Both the position numbers and the translations under genes were made by a program. This document shows positions 16,376 to 26,595 of a stretch of DNA of 33,287 nucleotides, piece by piece. Source of the stretch: Lichenihabitans sp033947565 (GTDB lineage: Bacteria; Pseudomonadota; Alphaproteobacteria; Rhizobiales; Beijerinckiaceae); the NCBI RefSeq assembly GCF_033947565.1, contig NZ_JARPVX010000040.1:1-33287 (forward strand). The letters are read 5' to 3'. A model generated the notes under the pieces. That model was not told where the DNA came from. It worked only from the letters and a program-made list of their open reading frames with translations, and ran no database searches. Numbering within the stretch: the first letter of the stretch is position 1; every line of letters starts with the position of its first letter.

Positions 16376-17392
16376 TCAGTAATGTTCCTCGAAACGCTTG
16401 GCCAGCTCGTCGATGTTCTCCGGCGGCCAACCGTTGATTTCCATGCCGAGGTGAAGACCCATCTGGGCCAGCACTTCCTTGATCTCGTTGAGCGACTTGC
16501 GGCCGAAGTTCGGGGTGCGCAGCATCTCGGCTTCCGACTTCTGGATAAGGTCGCCGATGTAAACGATGTTGTCGTTCTTCAGGCAGTTGGCCGAGCGCAC
16601 GGACAGCTCGAGCTCGTCCACCTTCTTCAGCAGCGCCGGGTTGAAGGCGAGCTCCGGAATGGCGGCCGTCACCTCTTCGCGCTTCGGCTCCTCGAAGTTC
16701 ACGAAGACGTTGAGCTGGTCCTGCAGGATGCGGGCCGAATAGGCGACCGCATCGTCGGGCGTGATCGAGCCATCGGTCTCGATCTGCATGATCAGCTTGT
16801 CGTAATCGAGCACCTGGCCCGAACGGGTGTTCTCGACCCGGTAGGACACACGGCGCACCGGCGAATACAGGCTGTCGACCGGGATCAGGCCGATCGGCGC
16901 ATCTTCGGCGCGGTTGCGGTCGGCCGGCACGTAACCCTTGCCGGTCGCGACCACGAATTCGATGCGGATCTCGGCGCCTTCGTCGAGCGAGCAGAGGACC
17001 AGCTCAGGGTTGAGCACCTGTACGTCGCCCACCGTGCCGATGTCGCCGGCCGTGACGGCGCCCGGACCCTGCTTCTTCAACACCATGCGCTTCGGGCCGT
17101 CGCCCTGCATCTTGATGGCGATGTCCTTCACGTTGAGGACGAGGTCGGTCACATCCTCGCGCACGCCCGGGATGGAGGAGAACTCATGCAGCACGCCGTC
17201 AATCTGCATGGCGGTCACGGCGGCGCCCTGCAGGGAGGACAACAGTACGCGGCGCAGCGCGTTGCCGAGCGTCAGGCCGAAGCCGCGCTCGAGCGGCTCG
17301 GCCACCACGGTGGCGGTGCGCTTGGCGTCGTCGCCCGGCGTCACCTCGAGCTTGTTGGGCTTGATCAGGTCTTGCCAGTTCTTGTGGATCAC
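16376..17392 (-). CDS. rpoA: DNA-directed RNA polymerase alpha subunit
   Basis: The alpha subunit nucleates RNA polymerase assembly through its N-terminal domain. Its C-terminal domain contacts UP elements and activators. The 338-residue protein starts at GTG 17392 (MIHKNWQDLIKPNKLEV), with AAGGGGA upstream. The N-terminal domain has GFGLTLGNALRRVLLSSLQG. The C-terminal domain (about 250-330) has SVRSANCLKNDNIVYIGDL and RKSLNEIKEVLAQMGL, and the 265-type determinant arginine and asparagine motifs are intact. It lies between rpsK and rplQ. A small GC dyad (17466-17487) occupies the gap before it. Confidence 0.98.
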   Translation of the reverse strand: MIHKNWQDLIKPNKLEVTPGDDAKRTATVVAEPLERGFGLTLGNALRRVLLSSLQGAAVTAMQIDGVLHEFSSIPGVREDVTDLVLNVKDIAIKMQGDGPKRMVLKKQGPGAVTAGDIGTVGDVQVLNPELVLCSLDEGAEIRIEFVVATGKGYVPADRNRAEDAPIGLIPVDSLYSPVRRVSYRVENTRSGQVLDYDKLIMQIETDGSITPDDAVAYSARILQDQLNVFVNFEEPKREEVTAAIPELAFNPALLKKVDELELSVRSANCLKNDNIVYIGDLIQKSEAEMLRTPNFGRKSLNEIKEVLAQMGLHLGMEINGWPPENIDELAKRFEEHY

Positions 17393-17495
17393 GGGAATCC
17401 CCTTGCTTGAAATGCAAATTCGGCCGGGGAGCCGTCAGGCTCAGACCCGGACCGAACAGGTTTGAGGCGCCACCCGTGGGCGGCGCCGGAGGAGA

Positions 17496-17885
17496 TCAGA
17501 CGCGACGACGCTTGCGCGGGCGGCAGCCGTTATGCGGGATCGGGGTCACATCGCGGATCGAGGTCACCGTGAAACCCGCCGCCTGCAGGGCACGCAGAGC
17601 CGATTCGCGGCCTGAACCCGGGCCCGACACCTCGACCTCAAGGGTCCGCATGCCGTGCTCGGCCGCCTTTCGGGCCGCATCTTCGGCGGCCATCTGCGCC
17701 GCATAAGGGGTGGACTTGCGCGAACCCTTGAAGCCCATGGTGCCGGCCGACGACCAGGAGATCGTGTTGCCCTGCGCATCCGTGATGGTGATCATCGTGT
17801 TGTTGAACGATGAATTCACGTGCGCCACACCAGAGGCGATGTTCTTACGTTCGCGGCGCTTAACGCGCCCTGCGTCTTTTGCCAT
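17496..17885 (-). CDS. rpsK: 30S ribosomal protein S11
   Basis: S11 forms part of the small-subunit platform. It contacts 16S rRNA helices near the mRNA exit region. The 129-residue protein shows VAHVNSSFNNTMITITDAQGN and the central GTMGFKGSRKSTPYAAQ. It also has GPGSGRESALRALQAAG and the basic C-terminal signature PIPHNGCRPRKRRRV. The ATG at 17885 (MAKDAGRVKRRERKN) is standard. It sits 101 bp after rpsM and 103 bp before rpoA in the alpha-operon order. Confidence 0.98.
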   Translation of the reverse strand: MAKDAGRVKRRERKNIASGVAHVNSSFNNTMITITDAQGNTISWSSAGTMGFKGSRKSTPYAAQMAAEDAARKAAEHGMRTLEVEVSGPGSGRESALRALQAAGFTVTSIRDVTPIPHNGCRPRKRRRV

Positions 17886-17986
17886 GTCGATCTTAGTCCT
17901 TCAGGCGCGCCCGTGATGCCAGGCGCTGGGGATGGTTTTTGACGGGTCTTCGGACCAGGCCCGAGGAAGACCGCTCTGTTAACGCG

Positions 17987-18355
17987 TTACTTCTTCTTGC
18001 CGGCAATCGGCTTGGCCTTGCCCTTGCGGGTCCGGGCATTGGTATGCGTGCGCTGGCCACGAACCGGCAACTGGCGACGATGGCGCAGACCGCGGTAGCA
18101 GCCGAGGTCCATCAGGCGCTTGATGTTCATCGAGGTTTCGCGGCGGAGGTCGCCTTCCACGATGTAATCGCGGTCGATGGCTTCGCGGATCTGCAGAACC
18201 TCGGCATCGGTCAACTGCGCGACGCGACGCTCGGCCGGGATCGCGACCTTTTCGCAAATCTCGGCGGCCTTCTGAGAGCCGATGCCATGAATATATTGAA
18301 GCGCGATGACGACGCGCTTGTTTGTCGGGATATTGACGCCTGCGATACGGGCCAC
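17987..18355 (-). CDS. rpsM: 30S ribosomal protein S13
   Basis: S13 sits in the head of the small subunit, where it contacts tRNA and makes bridges to the 50S subunit. The 122-residue protein has MARIAGVNIPTNKRVVIALQ, YIHGIGSQKAAEICEK, GCYRGLRHRRQLPVRGQRT and the basic tail ARTRKGKAKPIAGKKK. The start is GTG at 18355, with GGAG eleven bases upstream. It is the first gene of its unit. In most bacteria adk, secY or rpmJ would precede it; here the upstream neighbour is dnaK on the opposite strand, with a sigma70-type promoter in between. Confidence 0.97.
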   Translation of the reverse strand: MARIAGVNIPTNKRVVIALQYIHGIGSQKAAEICEKVAIPAERRVAQLTDAEVLQIREAIDRDYIVEGDLRRETSMNIKRLMDLGCYRGLRHRRQLPVRGQRTHTNARTRKGKAKPIAGKKK

Positions 18356-18435
18356 GTGTTCACTCCATCGGGCACATCGCCACCAAGCGAGGCCGAGCCG
18401 TCCGAGTCGAAACGATGGCTTTCAAGCGAAAACAA

Positions 18436-18461
18436 CCGGGGTCTCTCCTGAGAAGCCCCGG
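18436..18461 (-). promoter_or_regulatory. Hairpin with T-rich tail in the rpsM leader (possible attenuator)
   Basis: On the minus strand, CCGGGG and CCCCGG form arms, with further pairing of CTTCTC and GAGAGA inside, and TTGTTTT follows. It lies between the predicted transcription start (about 18488) and the rpsM start codon. The shape is that of a weak intrinsic terminator, which would suit attenuation of this ribosomal operon. The E. coli alpha operon is repressed by S4, but rpsD is not next to this unit, so the mechanism here is unknown. Confidence 0.45.
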
Positions 18462-18494
18462 GTCGGTCAAGCGCAGCCGTTTCAGCTAGTCGGG

Positions 18495-18523
18495 CCTATA
18501 GGGGCTTTAAGGGGCAGCGTCAA
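18495..18523 (-). promoter_or_regulatory. Sigma70-type promoter for rpsM-rpsK-rpoA-rplQ
   Basis: Read on the minus strand, TTGACG (18523-18518), a 17-base spacer and TATAGG (18500-18495) make a near-consensus housekeeping promoter. It would start transcription near 18488, leaving a leader of about 130 bases before rpsM. Its strength and position support rpsM being the first gene of the transcript. Confidence 0.75.
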
Positions 18524-18677
18524 CTTGAGTGGCCCGTTCTGGGCCAGCGACCTAGGACTTGCGGCTTTATGCTGAGAAAGCAGCTCTATGGTGAGAAACA
18601 AGCATCGGCGCGTCTAGCAGGCTACGCCGGAATTGCAGCGCAGGGAAAGCAGCGCCGGGATGGCGCTGGCCTCTGTC

Positions 18678-18709
18678 CTTGCGCCCCAAAAATCCGCCCC
18701 CTATATGCG
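18678..18709 (+). promoter_or_regulatory. RpoH (sigma32)-type heat-shock promoter of dnaK
   Basis: CTTG at 18678-18681, an 18-base spacer and CCTATATGCG at 18700-18709 fit the alphaproteobacterial RpoH consensus CTTG-N17/18-CYTATNTNNG at every fixed position. Transcription would start near 18715, giving a leader of about 150 bases ahead of dnaK. Confidence 0.75.
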
Positions 18710-18863
18710 CCTCGGAACTTGCGGCGGCAGGACGCGATCCCAACATTCCAACCATCGGGGACCGGGCGGAAACGGGCTGAGATCGTCTCGGCCGGCTTCG
18801 TCCGCCCATCAGCCGAACCGCTTCGGGGTTCGGTGGTCTTGCGAACAGAAAGGACTCTACCCA

Positions 18864-20774
<1,911 letters not shown>

Positions 20775-20792
20775 GCGTCACGCGACACCCTA

Positions 20793-20821
20793 GGGCCGGC
20801 GCCTCAAGCGCCGGCCCTTTT
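20793..20821 (+). terminator. Rho-independent terminator of dnaK
   Basis: A perfect 10-bp stem (GGGCCGGCGC / GCGCCGGCCC) with a 5-base loop CTCAA is followed by TTTT. It lies 18 bp after the dnaK stop. Confidence 0.92.
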
Positions 20822-20839
20822 GCATGCGGGTGCCGGTTT

Positions 20840-20921
20840 CGTCACTGCGGGCGGGAGAGAAGCCATCCGGGCCAGAGGCGCTCCCCTGGTTTGCTTCGTC
20901 GCTCTGCTTCTCGCAACGACG
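20840..20921. repeat. REP-like palindromic intergenic repeat, copy 2
   Basis: This 82-bp element runs from CGTCACTGCGGGCGG to CGCAACGACG and is a diverged copy of 16291-16371. The right arm (CCCTGGTTTGCTTCGTCGCTC) is better conserved than the left. The outer ends CGTC...GACG complement each other. It sits just after the dnaK terminator. Confidence 0.75.
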
Positions 20922-21111
20922 AGGCATCAAGCTTCGACGCCCGCTTTCGATGTAGCAACAGCCCTCGACGTGGCTTTTGTGAAAACCTTGTGGCAGAACC
21001 TTTCGTCATGACGAGTGGTGGCATCCGCGCCCCGCTCTTGGCGTTTTCGATGGCCTGAAAGGCCTCTCCGGGCGGCCAAGCCTCCCCGGATCGACAGGAC
21101 CCCGTTCGTTC

Positions 21112-22242
21112 ATGGCCAAACGCGACTTCTACGAAACGCTTGGCGTCACCCGCACGGTCACCGAGGTCGAGCTGAAGGTCGCGTTCCGCAAGGCCGCGAT
21201 GCAGCACCACCCGGACCGCAACCCGGGCGACAAGACGGCCGAGATCCGCTTCAAGGAAGTCAACGAGGCCTATCAGATCCTCTCGGACGGCCAGAAGCGC
21301 TCGGCCTATGACCGGCTCGGTCACGCGGCCTTCGAGCAGGGCGGTGGCCAGGGCGGCATGGGCGACGGCTTTGGTGCCTCCATGTCGGACATCTTCGACG
21401 ATCTGTTCGGCGACATGATGGGGCGGGGGCGCTCGAACCGCTCGAATGGTCGGGAGCGCGGCTCCGACCTGCGCTACAATATGGAGATCACGCTCGAGGA
21501 TGCCTTCAAGGGCAAGACCGCGACCGTCAAGATCCCCACCTCCATCGCCTGCGAAGCATGTTCGGGGTCCGGCGCCAAGCCGGGCTCGCGGCCGAAGACC
21601 TGCGGCACCTGCGGCGGCCAGGGCCGTGTGCGGGCCCAGCAAGGGTTTTTCGCTATCGAGCGCACCTGCCCGACCTGCGGTGGTCGCGGCGAGATCATCG
21701 AGAACCCGTGCGCGGTCTGCGCCGGTGCGGGACGGGTCACGCGCGAGCGCTCGTTGTCGGTCAACGTGCCGGCCGGCGTCGAGGACGGCACCCGCATTCG
21801 TTTATCCGGGGAGGGCGAGGCCGGCTCGCGCGGCGGCCCGGCGGGCGACCTCTACATCTTTCTTGCTGTAAAGCCGCACCAGTTCTTCCAGCGCGATGGG
21901 GCCGACCTGTATTGCCGGGTGCCGATCTCCATGGTGCAGGCGGCGCTCGGAGGCGAGTTCTCGGTGCCGACCGTCGATGGCGGGGAAGCCAAGGTGAAGA
22001 TCCCCGAGGGCACCCAGTCGGGCAAGCAGTTCCGCATCAAGGACAAGGGCATGCCGGTGCTGCGATCGCGCGACGTGGGAGACCTGTACATCCAGACCAT
22101 GGTCGAGACGCCGCAGAACCTTACCCGGCGACAGCGGGAGTTGCTGACCGAATTCGAGGCCGAATCGACTCAGAAGACTTATTCCGAGTCGACGGGATTC
22201 TTCGACCGGATCAAGGACTTCTTCGATAACTTGAGCGGCTAA
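21112..22242 (+). CDS. dnaJ: Chaperone protein DnaJ (Hsp40)
   Basis: DnaJ delivers unfolded clients to DnaK and stimulates its ATPase. The 376-residue protein has the J domain (residues 5-70) with the HPD motif at 33-35. A G/F-rich region follows (GGGQGGMGDGFGAS). The zinc-binding domain has four CXXCXGXG repeats: CEACSGSG, CGTCGGQG, CPTCGGRG and CAVCAGAG. The C-terminal substrate domains include GDLYIFLAVKPHQFFQRDGADL. This is a full-length type I DnaJ. The ATG at 21112 (MAKRDFYETLGV) is standard. It is separated from dnaK by a terminator and a repeat, and a methyltransferase gene follows within 41 bp. Confidence 0.98.
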   Translation: MAKRDFYETLGVTRTVTEVELKVAFRKAAMQHHPDRNPGDKTAEIRFKEVNEAYQILSDGQKRSAYDRLGHAAFEQGGGQGGMGDGFGASMSDIFDDLFGDMMGRGRSNRSNGRERGSDLRYNMEITLEDAFKGKTATVKIPTSIACEACSGSGAKPGSRPKTCGTCGGQGRVRAQQGFFAIERTCPTCGGRGEIIENPCAVCAGAGRVTRERSLSVNVPAGVEDGTRIRLSGEGEAGSRGGPAGDLYIFLAVKPHQFFQRDGADLYCRVPISMVQAALGGEFSVPTVDGGEAKVKIPEGTQSGKQFRIKDKGMPVLRSRDVGDLYIQTMVETPQNLTRRQRELLTEFEAESTQKTYSESTGFFDRIKDFFDNLSG

Positions 22243-22283
22243 GCCGCCGAATCAGGGTTGGAACGCATCCAAGGACCGTCGTA

Positions 22284-23198
22284 TTGCGTCACACATCCCC
22301 CGCCTCCGATCGCGGGCCGCGCGGCAAGACCAAGCATCCCGGCGAGCGCTTCGGTGACGAGGCACGCTTCATACGGGCTTGGCTCGACAATCCGCTTACG
22401 ACCGGCGCCGTTTCGCCATCCGGCAAGGTGCTGTCCCGCACCATGGCGATGGCGGTCGATCCGAGTCTGCAGGGCCCGGTTGTGGAACTCGGGCCCGGGA
22501 CGGGGCCCGTCACCGAAGCCCTGATCCGCCGCGGCGTGGCGCCCGAACGCCTGATCCTGGTCGAGTTCGATCCCGACTTCTGCAAGCTCCTCCAGCGGCG
22601 CTATCCCCGGGCCTGCGTGATCGAGGGCGACGCCTATGACCTGCGCGGCTCGCTGGCGCCGGTCCTGCAACACCCGGCTGCCGCCGTGGTGTCGAGCTTG
22701 CCGTTGTTGACGAAGCCCGAGCGGCAAAGGCTGGCCCTGTTGCGCGACGCCTTTACGCTGTTGGACCCCGCCGGCGTCTTCGTGCAATTCACCTATGGCC
22801 TGAGTTCCCCCGTGCCGCGGCTCGACGAGTTGTTTCAGCCAACCGGGTTTCGGGCCAGCGTTTCGGCACCCGTCTGGCTCAACCTGCCGCCCGCCCGTGT
22901 CTGGACCTACCGGCCGGATGAGGCTGCGGCGGACGACGAGCGAGCGATCGGTGACAGGCGGCTGCGCTTCAAGGCCGGAGCCAGCAAGCTCAGCGAGGAT
23001 TGGCGTGAAAAACGACGCCGGTTGCGGCTCGAGTTCCTGCTGCGTGCCGAAAAGGCCAAGCTCGAATTGAAGCTGCGGACCGACAAGCTGAAGCTCGGCC
23101 TCGAGCGGCACCAGTCTCTGCTGGAAGACGGTCCGGGCGGTAAGCTGCCGGTCGACCTGTTCGAGCAACCCAAGTCCGGCAAGAAAGCGCCCTGGTGA
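22284..23198 (+). CDS. PmtA-like SAM-dependent methyltransferase with charged C-terminal extension
   Basis: The start is TTG 22284 with AAGGA nine bases upstream; no ATG or GTG fits. The SAM-binding motif I is VVELGPGTGPVTEALIRRG (near residues 66-84), followed by LILVEFDPDF and EGDAYDL. Motif IV/V is VVSSLPLL, then VFVQFTYGLSSPVP, which resembles Sinorhizobium-type phosphatidylethanolamine N-methyltransferases (PmtA). The place between dnaJ and pyrF is also that of pmtA in rhizobia. Oddly, the protein has 304 residues where PmtA has about 200. The extra C-terminal part (about 235-285) is a Lys/Arg/Glu/Leu-rich predicted coiled coil. An rRNA-methylating role is a less likely alternative. The stop overlaps the next start. 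Confidence 0.72.
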   Translation: MRHTSPASDRGPRGKTKHPGERFGDEARFIRAWLDNPLTTGAVSPSGKVLSRTMAMAVDPSLQGPVVELGPGTGPVTEALIRRGVAPERLILVEFDPDFCKLLQRRYPRACVIEGDAYDLRGSLAPVLQHPAAAVVSSLPLLTKPERQRLALLRDAFTLLDPAGVFVQFTYGLSSPVPRLDELFQPTGFRASVSAPVWLNLPPARVWTYRPDEAAADDERAIGDRRLRFKAGASKLSEDWREKRRRLRLEFLLRAEKAKLELKLRTDKLKLGLERHQSLLEDGPGGKLPVDLFEQPKSGKKAPW

Positions 23199-23593
23199 GC
23201 CAAGGCCGCGAGGCCCACAACGCCCACCTGGACGGCTTGATGGCCCGCATGCTGGGGGGACTGTTGCTGCTCGGTGCGATCGTCCTGCTTGGCTTGGCGG
23301 CAGCGGTGTTCTGCCTGCCGCGCACGGCGACGGCGGATGGCGCGATGCTGTTGCTCCCTGGTACGCAAGGGCGACACGCGGTGTCGGCCCTGGCGGTGCC
23401 GGTGCTGGGCGCCGCCGGGCTCTTGCTCGGTCTTCCTGGTATTCTGGCCCTCACCCTGGCGCGACGGCAGACCACATTCCGCCCGATGCTGCGGTTCGCG
23501 GCGATCCGTCGGCCGCGGCTGCGGCGTTCCAGCCTGGTGTTGATCGGTGGCTTAGCCATGCTGGCCTGGGTGCTGTTGCGCCACAAGGGGTGA
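23195..23593 (+). CDS. Small membrane protein, function unknown
   Basis: The GTG at 23195 overlaps the methyltransferase stop (GTGA), so the two are translationally coupled. The 132-residue product has three likely membrane segments: GGLLLLGAIVLLGLAAAVF (about 21-39), VLGAAGLLLGLPGILALTLA (about 70-89) and SLVLIGGLAMLAWVLL (about 113-128). Basic stretches lie between them. I recognise no family. Coupling to a PmtA-like gene suggests a membrane or lipid connection, which is inference only. Confidence 0.65.
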   Translation: MSQGREAHNAHLDGLMARMLGGLLLLGAIVLLGLAAAVFCLPRTATADGAMLLLPGTQGRHAVSALAVPVLGAAGLLLGLPGILALTLARRQTTFRPMLRFAAIRRPRLRRSSLVLIGGLAMLAWVLLRHKG

Positions 23594-23596
23594 GGG

Positions 23597-23629
23597 CCGG
23601 GCCACGGATCATGCTGTTCCGCGGCCCGG
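23597..23629. terminator. GC-rich hairpin between convergent genes
   Basis: CCGGGCCaCGG (23597-23607) pairs with CCGcGGCCCGG (23619-23629) with one mismatch around an 11-base loop. It sits between the membrane-protein gene and the convergent aldo/keto reductase gene. There is no T tract on either side, so it is at best a weak or Rho-assisted bidirectional terminator. Confidence 0.45.
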
Positions 23630-23653
23630 TATCATGCTTCGAAGCCGGTGTTC

Positions 23654-24634
<981 letters not shown>

Positions 24635-24720
24635 GACAATGGTCTTTCGCGGGCGCCCGGAACAGGGCGGATTCCCTACATAAGGCGCGCCGGGAGCGCG
24701 ACCACGGAGACCTCACCGGC

Positions 24721-25413
24721 ATGACGCCCGACCCCCGCCTGATCGTGGCGCTCGACCTGCCCAGCGTCGAGGCCGCAGCCGCCATGGTGGATCGCATCGG
24801 CCCGGCGGCCTCGTTTTATAAGATCGGTCTCGAGCTCGCCTTCGCGGGTGGCCTCGACCTGGCCCGCCGCCTCGTCGACAAGGGGCATCAGGTGTTCCTC
24901 GACTTCAAGTTGCACGACATTCCCAATACGGTGACACGGGCAACAGCGCAGATCGCCAATCTCGGGGCCACCTTCCTGACCGTGCACGCTTATCCGCAGA
25001 CTATGGCGGCGGCGCTTGCGGGGCGCGGCTCGGGTGGGCTGCAGATCCTGGGCGTTTCCGTGCTGACCTCGGCCGACGACCAGGACCTCGCGGCGGCCGG
25101 CTATGCGGAGGGCGCGGCGGCGCTCGTGGCGCGCCGCGCCGGGCAGGCGCGCGACGCTGGCCTGCAAGGGCTCGTGCTGTCACCGCTCGAACTGGCTCGC
25201 GTGCGTTCCCTGGTGGGACCCGAGCTTCGCCTCGTCACGCCGGGCATCCGGCCGCATGGCAGCCAGGCGGACGACCAGAAGCGGACGCTCGCGCCGGGCG
25301 AAGCCATCGCGGCGGGGGCCGATTACCTCGTGGTCGGTCGGCCCATCACGGGCCATGCCGATCCGCGTGCCGCCGCCGCCGCCATTGCGGCCGCCATGGC
25401 GCATCCAGCCTGA
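24721..25413 (+). CDS. pyrF: Orotidine 5'-phosphate decarboxylase
   Basis: PyrF converts OMP to UMP, the last step of de novo pyrimidine synthesis. The 230-residue protein has the active-site signature VFLDFKLHDIPNTV, with D61, K63 and D66. It also has LIVALDLPS at the N-terminus, LVTPGIRP and DYLVVGRPITGHADP, which binds phosphate. GGAGA lies upstream of ATG 24721. A small dyad GCCTGA/TCAGGC (25408-25423) covers the stop codon and lacks a T tract. Confidence 0.97.
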   Translation: MTPDPRLIVALDLPSVEAAAAMVDRIGPAASFYKIGLELAFAGGLDLARRLVDKGHQVFLDFKLHDIPNTVTRATAQIANLGATFLTVHAYPQTMAAALAGRGSGGLQILGVSVLTSADDQDLAAAGYAEGAAALVARRAGQARDAGLQGLVLSPLELARVRSLVGPELRLVTPGIRPHGSQADDQKRTLAPGEAIAAGADYLVVGRPITGHADPRAAAAAIAAAMAHPA

Positions 25414-25510
25414 AGGCTCAGGCCACGGGAAGGTCATCGGGCCCTGAGGTTACTGCACGGACGGGTGCAAGTGCCCGTCGGATTGCGCAGGAGACAGACA
25501 AGTACGGAGG

Positions 25511-25536
25511 GGAACGCGAAGGACCGGGCGATCGTT
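25511..25536 (+). promoter_or_regulatory. EcfG-type general stress response promoter
   Basis: GGAAC (25511-25515), a 17-base spacer and CGTT (25533-25536) match the alphaproteobacterial EcfG consensus GGAAC-N16/17-CGTT exactly. It lies 26 bp before the start of the stress-protein-like gene. That implies control through the PhyR-NepR-EcfG pathway. Confidence 0.78.
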
Positions 25537-25562
25537 GATCCCACATCCTAGGGAGACCAAGC

Positions 25563-26444
25563 ATGGCACCGCACCCCACCGCCGACACCAGCCGCCGCGT
25601 CGCCACCGCCTTTTTCGACAGCCAGGATGCCGCCGAGGCAGCCCAGCGCGACCTCACGGCGGCCGGTTTCACCCCTGACGCGATCGCCGGCCTGACCGGT
25701 GAGGCCGAGGCCTCTGCGGCGCCGATCCTGCCGGAAGACGGCGGCTTTTGGCACGCGATGAAAGCCTTTTTCCTGCCCGAGCCCGATCGACATGCTTATG
25801 CGGAAGGATTGCGGCGCGGCGGCTTCGTGTTGAGCGTCACCACGGGCCCGGAGGATTACGACCGCGCGCTCGACATTCTCGATGCCGATGGCGCGGTCGA
25901 CATCGACGAGCGGGCTCGCGACTGGGAGTCCGAAGGCTGGGCCGGCTGGCAGGAGGGCATCGAGCCGCTCGCCGGCAATCTGGGGCGGCCCGACAATTCG
26001 ACCGCCGGCTTCGGCGCAAGCTTTGCGGGCGAGGACGGGTTCCAGCCGCCCATGCCGCACGACGCTGCCGGTAACGATAGCGCAGCCCGGGCCGATGCTG
26101 GCCGCGTGGGAACCGGCGATGGCTCGCCCGGCCTGCTGAACCCCGACATGCGTGAGCGCATCGGTGCCGGAACAGCCAGCATGACGCCGCCGACCCCCAC
26201 GGGAGCCCAGGACGCGACGCTGCATCAGAACGCCGCTACGCTCGACCGCAAGGCCGCCATCGAGGACGCCTCGCTCGGGAGCCCGACGCGGGGCGGGGCC
26301 GAGATGCCGGACGTGCCCTCGACGATCGGCAGCACCAACCAGGACCGGGACGATTCGGCTGATGCCTGGACATCCCGCCGCGACCCGGAGATGCGGCGCG
26401 CACGCGTGCGGGGCTTTATCGTCGATCCTGATAAGCGGTCCTGA
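25563..26444 (+). CDS. Stress-type protein with general stress protein 17M-like N-terminal domain
   Basis: This 293-residue soluble protein starts at ATG 25563 behind AGGGAGACC. Residues 12-105 (VATAFFDSQDAAEAAQRDLTAAGF ... GFVLSVTTGPEDYDRALDIL) resemble the flavin/ferredoxin-like fold of general stress protein 17M (YflT) domains. The rest (about 120-293) is Gly/Asp/Ala-rich, polar and probably disordered, ending MRRARVRGFIVDPDKRS. I recognise no catalytic motif. The EcfG promoter directly upstream supports a stress role. The gene is monocistronic as far as I can see: pyrF ends 149 bp before it, and the next gene starts 151 bp after it. Confidence 0.72.
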   Translation: MAPHPTADTSRRVATAFFDSQDAAEAAQRDLTAAGFTPDAIAGLTGEAEASAAPILPEDGGFWHAMKAFFLPEPDRHAYAEGLRRGGFVLSVTTGPEDYDRALDILDADGAVDIDERARDWESEGWAGWQEGIEPLAGNLGRPDNSTAGFGASFAGEDGFQPPMPHDAAGNDSAARADAGRVGTGDGSPGLLNPDMRERIGAGTASMTPPTPTGAQDATLHQNAATLDRKAAIEDASLGSPTRGGAEMPDVPSTIGSTNQDRDDSADAWTSRRDPEMRRARVRGFIVDPDKRS

Positions 26445-26595
26445 ACATTGTGCCGCGCATTGTAGCCAACGGCCTAGACGGTTTTTGACGGTACGCCACG
26501 GCAAGCTGGATCGTTCGCAATTGATCCAACGGTGTTCATCGTTTGCACGCAGAAACGCGCCACGGTGAACCCATCTTCAGACACGGAGAGTCCCG

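Larger units (their letters stand above)
18356..18863. other. 508-bp divergent control region between rpsM and dnaK
   Basis: I see no convincing gene here. The left third holds the rpsM leader, its hairpin and the sigma70-type promoter (minus). The right half holds an RpoH-type promoter and a long dnaK leader (plus). Short open frames cross the region but lack ribosome binding sites or family features. The stretch 18524-18670 shows no element I can name. Confidence 0.6.
20775..21111. other. 337-bp dnaK-dnaJ intergenic region
   Basis: This gap holds the dnaK terminator (20793-20821), the second copy of the palindromic repeat (20840-20921) and about 190 bp before dnaJ. I could not find a convincing RpoH or sigma70 promoter for dnaJ in the last part. 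Confidence 0.6.
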
